From: Carnegiea gigantea
Taxonomy: Eukaryota; Streptophyta; Magnoliopsida; Caryophyllales; Cactaceae
Assembly (NCBI GenBank): GCA_029747015.1
Contig: JAKOGI010002423.1
Location: 1 to 64,000, forward strand
Reading direction: 5' to 3'
Length of the DNA: 64,000 nt
Shown: positions 54,575 to 64,000 of the stretch, piece by piece
Layout of the letters: each line of letters starts with the position of its first letter
Numbering within the stretch: position 1 is the first letter of the stretch
Translations under genes and position numbers: made by a program
The notes under the pieces: model-generated
Seen by the model: the letters and a program-made list of their open reading frames with translations, nothing else
The model's database searches: none
Told to the model about the DNA's origin: nothing

Positions 54575-55151
54575 TGTTAGAAACTATTAATGTAGAAACA
54601 TCTTGATGTCATAGGTTAAGGTCGTAAAATCTTCTAAAGTGTTCCGGCATCTTCTAGATAATCGTGGAATCTTTCAGACTATTATAGAATCTTCCGTGAC
54701 ATTCTAGGATCTTCCCTATAGTCGTAGAAGCTTTCACATTACTCTAGAGCTTTCTAGATCCTTTTAGAACTTTCTAGAAGCATTACCTAGAATGATCCAT
54801 AATATCTACATTTATAAGTATCTAGAACATCTAGATACTTCTAAGAAAATTTCATGGATACTTGTAATATAATATCTAGATATTTAGAAAGATATTAAGA
54901 TTAAAGGTTGTAAAAGTTTAATATTATCCATAGAATCAAATAAATCTCTGCCATCCATTAAGGAGGTGGATGGCTATAAATACCCTTTAGGAGTGCTCAT
55001 TTGTATCAAGCAGCAAAAGAAATCAACCAATGAGTAATACAAAGCATTCTTGCATACAACTTCTATCTGTCCCTTCTTCCAATCCTAATTCATATATTCT
55101 ATTCTGCCACCATCACTACAAACCATTAAATCCTCTATACATCTTTTAACA
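54575..55151 (+). mobile_element. Probable 3' LTR of the + strand copia remnant
   Basis: It starts TGTTAGAAACTATT just after the purine tract attaagggaaag. Short dispersed repeats of 'atcttcta/tctagaa' follow, and a TATA-like ctataaatacc lies at about 54975. The right end at ..ttttaaca (55151) is a guess. Confidence 0.55.
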
Positions 55152-55347
55152 TTTTTCAATAGTCATAGTCACTTATTTCAACTCCTAATTCAGCAGCACA
55201 AAATGCCTAATGCAGTTGATCAGTTTTAGTAATAATATAACAAACACCTAATAGACATTGGGTTAAACCAACTACCAAATTTGCCACCTAGACTTGGCTT
55301 ATCATATAAAATAGGAAAATAGTGAAAAATATCTTATTTTCTCTTAA
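55152..55347 (-). mobile_element. Probable 3' LTR fragment of the minus-strand copia remnant
   Basis: In minus orientation TGTTAAGAGAAAATAAG starts directly after the tract at 55348-55375. The extent to the left is not resolved. Confidence 0.45.
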
Positions 55348-55375
55348 CATTCCTCCCCTTCTCCCCCCCAAAAAA
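55348..55375 (-). promoter_or_regulatory. Polypurine tract of the minus-strand copia remnant
   Basis: The minus strand reads an A/T-run then ggggggagaaggggaggaa, next to TGTTAAGAG. A strong PPT candidate. Confidence 0.65.
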
Positions 55376-57339
55376 AAAAGGAGTTGAAAGAGATTCAAAA
55401 CTCCCAACTTTGATAACTAGAGTTGTTGCAAGTTGATGGATAAAGCTTGGTGAGAACATCGACTAGTCGATACTTAGAAAGGACATATGTATGCTTAATC
55501 TTCCTTGCAATCAACTTCTCTCACATAAATGGCAACCAACCTCCATGTACCATGTCTTCTCATAGGAAATATGATTGGTTGAGATGTGAATAGCAACCTA
55601 CTTATCACAATGCTAGGTTACTAGCATGACTAGTATGTGACAAACTAAGATTCTTATAGAGCTATAACAGGCAAATTATCTCACAAGTAGTTTTAGCCAC
55701 TGCTCTATACTGTGCCTCTATAAATGATCGAGCAAAACATATTATTTCTTACTCTTCCATGAGATTATAGAATCATCAAACAATAAACAATAAGTAGTGT
55801 AGACCTCCTATCAATAGGGTAGTTAGCCAAATCTAAGTCATAATAAGGGGTCATGATGAACTACAACAGAAAGAGTATACCCTAAATGGGGAGCCCTTGA
55901 TGCATTTGATCGCATGCTTTATAACATGCATATGATATGTTGTAGGATTCTATATAAATCGATTGAGCAGTTAAGCTACATACCTCATATCTGGGCTTCT
56001 AATTGTGAGATAGATCAACCTCTATATCAATCTTTTATATTGATCTGGCAGAGGACGAATAGGATCACGTGACTTAGCTTTCAATCTCAAATGATTATCC
56101 AAAGTAACTCTAAGAGGTTTGGCATTGGCATGTCTAACTTCCTAAACAAGATCAATGGCATAGTTTCTTTGTGAAATATAAATGCCCTAAGATGACCTGG
56201 CACTTACTTGCCTTAGGTCTATCATGTGAAAATGAGACTGCATGGGTTGTTTCAATTTGAATAACTCGATTGAATCGTTTCCAGCTAAAATTATATCATC
56301 AATACAAACCAAGACCACTATACTCTTGCCATTTCCATGCTTTATAAAGAGTGTATAATCAGCCTTAGACTATGAAAAACCAAATGATAGCAATACAACC
56401 CTAAGTTTGGTAAACCACTATGTATAGAGGAGGGGGGCTTTTGTCTGAGGCCTTAAAAAGACTTTAATAGCTTACAAAATTGAACTGACTTGTTACTTTT
56501 TTGAGTAGAAACCATCATCCCCCTATTTGGGACAAACTTATGAGTATAACCTAAAAATAACCTCATATAAATGCCCTCCTCAATGTCTTCATGTAAAAGG
56601 GCATTAGAGAGATCTATTTATAAAGTACTCCAAATCTTAAGTGCTCATACAGCTAAAAAAGATCTCATAATTTCGCCTTTGCAATTGGAGAAGATATTTC
56701 TTCATAATCCACAAGCATAACCAGTCTTGCTTTATATCTCTCTACAAAACCATTAGAGTTGTATTTTCTTTTATACAACCATTTGTAACCTATAACCTTA
56801 TTTCCTGATGGGAAAGAAGAAATTGTCCAAATGCTACTATTCTTTGAAGCTCTTAGCTCATTATTCATAACATTGCACCATTATTAATCCTTAACTGCTT
56901 TGGAAAAATGTTAAGGATCTATGAAGTTTGAAACTGCTCAAAGATATGCTTGATAATGTGAATTTAGATTATCATAAGTGCGAACCTAAGCCAAAGGATA
57001 TGAAATCTAAGAATAAGTAATATTCACATAATCCTAAAGTCAAGTAAGCATTCTTGTAAGTCTGGTTGAATGTCTAGGCGCAACCTCAAGAGTGGCAACT
57101 TTAGGCTCACTAGGATGACTAGACTCAGTGATCGATGTGGAGGGATTGGAGGTGATGTAGGCTTTCCTGTATCAGGAGATGTTGGATTGATAAGATTAGG
57201 AGTTTTTGTGACAAGAACAGAAGAAATAGAAGAGGCTTCAATGTCCAAGTAATCCTTTGTCCAATTTAAGGCATATGGTAAAGATGTAAGCGATGGCTGC
57301 ACGTATTGTTGCATGTTCTTTTTCTTAAATGGTGCTCAA
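55376..57339 (-). pseudogene. Copia pol remnant: RT and RNase H (minus strand)
   Basis: RT start at 56868-56665 reads 'ELRASKNSSIWTISSFPSGN' and 'VIGYKWLYKRKYNSNGFVER', then 'YKARLV'. The remainder to 55400 shows RT/RNase H similarity only in broken pieces. A Ser/Pro-rich linker typical of the INT-RT gap lies at 57314-57024. Heavily decayed. Confidence 0.75.
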
Positions 57340-57822
57340 GAAATCTCTTATCTCTTGATGCAAATATTTTCTCAGTGAGTAAATTGAGAATTTTGCATCC
57401 TTTTTGAATTTGTAAATATATGTTTGTATGAAAAATATGATCTTTTTGTGGTACCTTTATACCTAATTTATGTTCAAAATAATTGTTATGTGTAGATTTT
57501 TATTTGATTTTATTTGATTTTTGTAGGTGATGGAAAATCATAAAAAATGGTAAGAAGATGGAGAAAACGATGAAAATGAGGAAATTACGTCAAAAACCTA
57601 AAGACAACCCTAAGCACATCTCTTTCTCTAGCCCGAAAGCAAGAAAAGGAAAAATAAAAATAAAAGAAAATCAAAACTAAAATACAATAGCCCCCCATGT
57701 GCATATCACGTGACCAACTACCTCCCTGTGCCTCTCATGTGACCCATCCCCCTCCCCTTTCATCCTCATTTTCTCTCTCTCCTTTCGGCAGATACACTCG
57801 AAGCCCTGATAGAAACACCCCC

Positions 57823-57863
<41 letters not shown>

Positions 57864-59004
57864 TGCACTTATCTCTCCATCTTCATTCACCACCACACCA
57901 TCATCTCCAATGCCACCATCACCATCTTCCTGTTCATCTTCAGCGAGCCACAAACACCACTCCAAATGCCAGCACATCAAATACAGTACACCCCCCTTCA
58001 CCGTCCAGATTAGGGGCACAATCAAAGCATCGAGATTGAAGGGGTTCGAGTATAAATAGAGGCTGCGGCGAAATAAGAAGGGAATCTCAATCTTTTGGTT
58101 TCAATTTTAGGGTTTTTAGTTAGTTTAATTCGAGTATTAGTAATTTAGGGCTTTATTTTCGCTTCATCTGTTTGGATTTCAAATAGTATATCCGTTCTTT
58201 AGCTTGCAATTTCACCTAGTTAAGCTTTATTTTGTTAATTCAGAGTATGCTTTGATGAATTTTGGGTTATTATTAAACTGATTATGGATTTCATTTTACA
58301 TAATTTTCAACTTCACCTTCCTTATTTGTTTCAGATTTTGGATCCGAATTTGAGTTGGAATTTGTGACTATGAGTTGTTTTGAGCCTTGGTGAATGATTT
58401 GGCTTGCTAGTTGTGATTTTGGCTATTGATTGATTTGTATCCCCTCCCTTGTTTCTTATCTTGGTTAATGCATTTTGAGCAAGGATTGAGCTCTTAGTTA
58501 GCAGGGATGCCCCATTTCCCCCATCCTTTTATGTCTCTATCATTCTAGCTCTCCTCTGGTGAGATTGGATTCTGCAAGTAATCAGGTGAATCATACCTAG
58601 TTTGGGTTGTTTGTGTTTAGTTGATTTCAGTATTCTCTATTCCACATTTTCCTAATGTATGTTAATAACTTATGGTTCTTACCTCTTTCACAGTTAGTTG
58701 ATTAGTTTCATCTCTGCTTTTTTTTATTTCTTTTAGTTAGATAATGGAATTAGTTGCATTTGAATTTGCCATTTTATCTTAAATTTGAACTTACTTGGGT
58801 TCTATGAAATTATGCAAGTGGCTAGTAACAATTTAGGTTTGGCTCTACTTACAATTAATATTTGTAGTTGTTTATCATTTTAATTAGCTTAATAATGAAT
58901 TAGATTAATAATTTGTGACCTTAATCTCTTCCATTGTCCCTTTGGAGGTGACCCTCAAGTACTACGATAAAACTTGTATACTTGTGGTTTTAAATTTACA
59001 CTCA
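57340..59004 (+). mobile_element. Solo-LTR-like insertion (about 1.65 kb)
   Basis: It separates the INT and RT parts of the minus-strand copia remnant, so it must be an insertion. A TATA box (tataaatagagg, about 58049) preceded by U3-like sequence and followed by a leader with 'tttagggtttttagttag' places it on +. The end 'gataaaacttgtatacttgtgg' region resembles LTR ends of Athila/Tat type. Possible duplications are ctcaa at about 57335 and 59001. The TG start could instead be at 57356 (TGATGCAAAT). No internal domains. The edges are therefore uncertain by about 20 bp. Confidence 0.55.
57825..57858. repeat. (CT)n microsatellite
   Basis: About 16 CT units within the solo-LTR-like insertion. 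The Arg-Glu or Ser-Leu repeat ORFs around it are by-products. Confidence 0.95.
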
Positions 59005-61277
59005 AAAATTCTTGTACAATATCCTAAAAAGGCATAAGGAAGCCTTCAAGTTAGAACTTATAACTTATCCTAGCAGGGTTAGAGGCAAATGCTAAGCAAC
59101 CAAAAACTCTAGTGTGCCTTGTGTGAAGGAGACTACTTGAGAATGAGTTCATGAGGTGTTTTGTTATGAGGAATAAAGGACGATGCTCTATTAATAAGAT
59201 ATGCAACTGTATGAACATAATCTCCCTAAAAATGAAGGGGAAGTGAGGCTTAGGACCGAATTACCCTGGCAATCTTGAGCAAATATTTGTGCTTTTTTTT
59301 CTACATTTCCATTTTGATGAGGTCTATCTATACAAGAAGCTTGAAGCACAATGCCATATTTAACGAAGCAATCCTTGCATGGAGTTGAGTGAAACTTTAG
59401 TACATTGTCTAACCTTACTATCTTAATAGTTTTGTTGAAATTATTCTTTACAAGGTTGAAGAATGTAAGGAAGGTATAAAAAGATGATGACATTATATGA
59501 CCACAAGGTAACACTTGTGGAATCATCCAAAATTGTGCTAAGGTATCTCTTATTTCGATGTTTAACAACACGATGAGGACTCTAAATATCTATATGAAAC
59601 ATATCAAAAGACATACAACTTCTTAATTCAGTATACCTGTATGGTAGATATGTCTGCTTAGCTAATGTGCATATAAGACAAACTGATTTATTTCCCATTT
59701 ACAAATGCAACAAACTAGGAATTGCCTTAAGCGCAACAAATGGACCATGCCAAAATCTATGAAACCACAAGCTAGCATCCATATGTATGACATTATTATC
59801 CATGCTAGAATTCTTAAAAACGTAAGCAACAAGTACATTTTCAATCAACCTAAACACATCCTTAACAACTTTATGTAGATGACTTTTTAAAGTATCATCC
59901 GCATGTGTCAAGTTGGTAATGTCTAGACAGAACGAACCTTGTCTCTACTTACCAGTCTCTTTGATCTCCCTTATTACACAATCCTGTATAATGTAATACT
60001 TAGAATTAAGGGTCACAACACCATTACTTTCTTATGTCAATTCAGACACTGGAAGTAAATTTACTTAAAGTTTAGCACACAAAGCACATTTTTCAACAAC
60101 AAATGAGGAGATAGTTGAACCTAACCAAGCAACTTAACTAGGGCTACAATCCCATTTGGAGGTTTTATATGAGCACTAACACTAAATGCAATAGTATTAG
60201 TCAAAATAGTCAAATTTGGGGTCACGAGATCTACTACAACTATATTAGTTATCCATGAATTCCCTAAAACTAGAGCAGAGAACCAAAAAGGATTACTAGC
60301 AAAACCTTAACCCAATTCCTCATGCGTTTGAGAACTGAATGTACTATTCACATTGCTTATCTTCTAATAAGATAATTGTTATAATATTTACTCAACTTGT
60401 TGAGATATGGGTGATGCAGGCCCTCTATGCCTTGAGGTTATTGCTTTAGTTGCACGTTCCCAATGTACTTGCTCATTATTCTTCAAACCTCTGATTTGAA
60501 AATTCTACCTCTGAAAGTTCTGGGAATTACCCTTGAAATTCTGAGCTCCTGGACTATTCCTCCTATGTGGTTGTCTTTTAGATGTTGGATCCTAAGAAGG
60601 ATTCTATCACTTATCAACATCTCTCCTTTGGATGGCCTTTATCATCACATGAAACATTTAATCACCTCTCCGATAGGAAGTAAAACAGTAGGCTTAGCAC
60701 TGCATTTCACATTTCCTAGTAATTCGCCTTGGATTTCTTCTTATTGAAGTGTAACACAAACATTCTTTATTGTTGGAAACAGATGCATCAACAAAATTCG
60801 AGTTATCGATGATCCATATTCTTCATCCAAACCATTAAGAAACTAAAATAATTTTTGCTCTTTATATTGTTTTACAAGTGTAGTAACAAATTATATTACG
60901 TTTGAAATTTTAGCAAATCTCTGAAAGCATCAAGCTCTTCCCAAATTCCTTTGGCTTTGGTGTAGATTCCTTTATGCTACTTTCTAACTACTTTGTAATA
61001 TACACCTCTTTATTTAACTGATATTTCCTATGTCCATTGTTCACTCGCAATCTCTTTTCTAACTACTTCAAATCCCATATCAAGATTGCAAAAACAACAT
61101 AAATCGAGTAATAGTGTCACTTGCACTGTTGAATATGAAGGAAATCACTAAATTATTATGTGCTTATCTTCTACGTTGATTGGATTATCTTCAAGCTTAC
61201 ATAATGTCCCTTACATAAAAATAAGCATTTTGGTTAGCAGTCCAATTTTCACAGCTCTCCTCTATGTCCAACAAAAT
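59005..61277 (-). pseudogene. Copia gag, protease and integrase remnants (minus strand)
   Basis: Integrase core 59571-59191: 'SFYTFLTFFNLVKNNFNKTI', 'KIVRLDNVLKFHS', 'CIDRPHQNGNVEKKAQIFAQ'. The pre-integrase His motif region is at about 59911-59700. A protease-like 'VVVDLVTPNLTIL' at about 60240 has lost the DSG triad. A Gln/Asn-rich gag end is at about 60600-60450 and a gag piece 'KGIWEELDAFRDLL' at about 60950. Gag is cut at 61277 by the next LTR, so the PBS and 5' LTR are not seen. Together with 55348-57339 it is one element. Confidence 0.75.
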
Positions 61278-64000
61278 TGTAAGGCCCGTGTACTTTATAT
61301 TTCATCGAGTCATTCGTGATGCCTTTTTACGTTACAAAAACCATATTTTTATTAGCGACATGTGCTAAAATTATTTTCTAAATGCCTATGTGAACGTAAA
61401 TTTATTAAAAAGGATGTAATTGTCATTGTTATTATCATTATTAATATTATTAGTAATTTTGAAAACCTTTCGATGATTTTAATAAGCGTTATTAATGATT
61501 ATTAACGAGTACTAAATCGAGTAGGAACCCGAATACGATTAAGTTATCAACCTGAGGAGTAGCTCGATGTTTATTAAATCAAACTTGACTGTATTTGGGA
61601 ACGAGTAATCGATGAAGGATTATATTATCGATTTGGGTTTAGAATTCGGGTTATGAATTAGATTAGCGGTAGCAGAAACGATTCAGCTTGGACTAAATAA
61701 ATAAAAGAGAGTGGGAGGGGCATTTTAGTCTTTGCGCCTGACCCCCCCTGTTTTCTCCCTCACCTGCTTGCGACTCCCCCCCACGACAGACACTCTCTCT
61801 CCTTTCTCTCACGTTGCTGCTCTTCTTCTTCCTCCTCCTCTCCTCTGCCATTAACGTTATTCCCAAGCTCAAAGCCCAACAAATTTTTGCCCCACACAAC
61901 CTCAAATTCCACCCATTCGGCCTCCCCTATGAGTTAGCCACTGTTGGGTGCGATTTTGGGCAGAATTTCGAGCAAACCTAGCAAGTTTTTGGCGGGTCTG
62001 GGCGACGAATAGGGGCTTGGACGAGTACCCAAGGTATGTCCACGCAATTCACATCTTAATTGCTTCAATCTTCTATGAATTAAAGTAGAATTCGCTATTT
62101 TCAATCAACCAATTCAATCTCAATCAGTAAGTGAGTTTGGGGTTGATTTTAGGGTTTGAATTTCTAGGATTTGGGCATGAATCGGTCCTGTTCGAGCATG
62201 GGTAAGTAAGGGGTGAAGGATTGGAGTTGTTCAAGCCTCTAAGATCGAGCCACAGTCGTGAATCGAGCCTCTAGCTTAGGCTCAAGGTGAGGGTTTCTTT
62301 CCTCCTAAATTACTATTAATTTCAATGATTTTCGCTAAATTTAGTTGATGCATGTTAATTCCAAGTTTAGAAATCAATTTGGGTAAATTTAGAATTGAAA
62401 TTGAGGAATTACGAACATAGTACTGATTTGGGTCATTTGAATGTCGAATTGAGGCTGAATGTTAATAACCAGATAGTAGAGAAATGTTTAATGAACAGAA
62501 TGTTAGCACAGTGCTGTGATTCTAATAATTTATAAGTTCCAACTCCGTTTGAAGCTTGAGGAAGCTAATCGAAGTACTTGTGGAATGAACTAAATTATGT
62601 CTAAAGGTTATAGTTACATCAGTTCAGGCATGTTAATAGTCTATTCGTGGTTATCTCAATGAAGTATTATGCTTATGGCTATCGGTTAGCGAACTAAAAG
62701 AGGCAAAGTGTAGTTTTAAAGTTTCAATCACATCAATTGGTTCACTTAAACACTACGTTGTTATTAAACATGAATGTAATGCCGATATATGATCGTTCTA
62801 TGTACTATTGGTTTGTATATGTCATCATTGAACCTAACTTGGTAGTTGGATGGTTTGAGGTGGAACTATTGAGTGGTTTGGGGCTCTTGTGGTCGGTGCT
62901 GTGTGAGGAGGGAGATAGGGTTGTGAATTGCCACAATCGTATGGATTGCGAGGCCATGTGTGGCTTAATGAATGATGATATGAAGTATATAAATGTGCTA
63001 TGTGTGAATCCCCTTTTCCCTCAATGTGCTAGGTGACATTAGGTAAATAACTTTCGAAATGCAGACATATTTAAGAAAGATTATTAAATGCATGTTTTCA
63101 TGATTTCGAATGCTTCAAAGTACTTACCAATTGTTTGGTAGTCTATGAAAATGTTTGTAGCCTATAAGAAATTCTAAATCGTCGAACTACTCAGTTAGTG
63201 ACTCGACTGAATAGTCGATAGGTTTAGGAAATTTGAAAGTGAACTAAAAGTGGATTTGAACATGCTTAAGGCTTTTGTTTGTATATGATTTCTCCTTAAG
63301 TTTAAAAGGATCTAAATGACCCGAAGAGGAGCACCTTAAGGTGCTAATTATAAAACTTAGCTTATTTGCATACGTTTTGCTTGCTTAAGTCTCTATTGAG
63401 TTTCGATCTACGATTTAGCAAACGTATTATGTTTAAAAGAAGCTCTTAAGTTAAAAAGTTAAGTTGTTTTTACGAGTTAGCAATCGTTTTACATTTATAA
63501 GAAGCCTTTTAGTTAGAAACGAAGTCGTTTTTATGATTTAGCAACCCTATTATGCTTATGCGAAGTTTTCAAGTTAGAAACAAAGTCGTTTTATGATTAG
63601 GCAACCTTATTACGTTTATAAAAAGCCCTTTAGCTAAAAACGAAATCGTTTTATGATTTGGTAAACTTATCACGTTTATACGAAGTATTCAAGTTAGAAA
63701 GTAAGTCATTTTACAATTTAGTAAACGTGTTACATTTATAAGAAACTTTTAAGTTTAAAGCGAAGTCGTTTTAAGTATAAACCAACTTATTGCCTTTATA
63801 AGAAGTTTTTAAGTCTAAAAGGAAGTCGTTTTACGAGTTAATAAACGTATTACATTTATACGAAGCTTTTAAGTTAGAAATGAAGTTGTTTTACAAACTA
63901 GCAAACGTTTTACGTCTATAAGAAGTTTCTTAAGTTAAAAACGAAGTCATTTTGCAACTTAGCAGCCGTGTTATGTCTATACGAAGCTTTTAAGTTAAAA
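61278..64000 (+). mobile_element. 5' part of a Ty3-type LTR, truncated by the window end
   Basis: It starts TGTAAGGCCCG, as does the solo LTR at 3277-7265 read on minus (TGTAAGACCCG). A TATA-like aataaataaaag lies at about 61694, 416 bp from the start; the other copy has a TATA-like motif at about 440. A pyrimidine-rich leader (61740-61850) follows and then AT-rich sequence. A 99-residue ORF (62737-63036) has no recognisable domain and is treated as chance. At 2.7 kb with no PBS yet, the LTR is large. Confidence 0.65.
63405..64000. repeat. 60-bp tandem repeat, about ten copies, running off the window
   Basis: Unit: 'gaagtcgttttacgatttag', 'caaacgtattacgtttatac' and 'gaagcttttaagttagaaac' in sequence. 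The 'gtcgtttt' block falls at nearly the same column of each 60-base line from 63461 to 63945. Copies differ at about a fifth of positions by eye. It lies inside the LTR. Confidence 0.92.

Noticed and set aside
57677..58059. ORFs rich in Ser-Leu or Arg-Glu
   Set aside because: Produced by the (CT)n microsatellite inside a solo LTR.
62737..63036. 99-residue ORF near the right end
   Set aside because: No domain. It lies within an LTR, and codon pattern and Cys/Met content look random.
63405..64000. Regular 60-bp repeats as a CRISPR-like array
   Set aside because: The whole unit is repeated without unique spacers; it is a tandem repeat in a plant LTR.

Overview
This is nuclear DNA from a flowering plant. 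The base composition, the scattered microsatellites, genes with introns and above all the retrotransposon lineages support this: a chromodomain Ty3 element of Tekay/Del type, Tat/Ogre-like and Athila-like Ty3 elements, and a SIRE/Maximus-like Ty1-copia element. I saw no bacterial operons, no CRISPR array and no intact tRNA or rRNA gene. About nine tenths of the window is nested, decayed retrotransposon. Only two stretches look like ordinary plant genes, and both carry disabling lesions.

Layout. 1-600 is a (TA)n microsatellite ending in a G run. 602-22122 is a Tat-like element on the + strand (LTR, PBS, leader, gag start). Its leader is split by a second Tat-like element on the minus strand (2710-20829, flanked by the 5-bp duplication ACAGG). 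That second element is itself hit twice: a 4-kb solo LTR sits inside its 3' LTR (3277-7265), and an Athila-like remnant sits in its internal region (10806-14646, GCCTT/GCCTC). At 22123 the + strand Tat gag is broken by a tandem Tekay-type chromovirus array, LTR1 - deleted pol - LTR2 - gag/pol - LTR3 - start of a third internal region (22123-36980). Next comes a minus-strand Ty3-like deletion derivative with PBS, partial gag and PPT but no pol (36981-39489).

The gene island runs from about 39490 to 51650, with both genes on the minus strand. A gene of the L18p/L5e ribosomal-protein-like family (coding exon 39678-40052, probable 5' UTR exon and intron upstream) has one in-frame TGA. Upstream of it an RRM-domain gene is split within the RRM by a complete 8.9-kb copia element (42002-50889). 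The 5-bp target duplication GTAAT is exact, the LTRs are nearly identical, and the reading frame continues across the empty site. The element has gag, PR, INT, RT and RH plus an env-like/coiled-coil tail, with several frame and stop lesions.

From 51650 to the end there are older copia remnants: one on + with an internal duplication of an RT segment, and one on minus, which carries a solo LTR (about 57340-59004). At 61278 a further Ty3-type LTR starts and runs out of the window. Its termini resemble the solo LTR at 3277-7265, and it contains about ten copies of a 60-bp tandem repeat. The relative order of insertion can be read from the nesting. I found no candidate for a new functional system; the points of interest are genome-dynamic ones.
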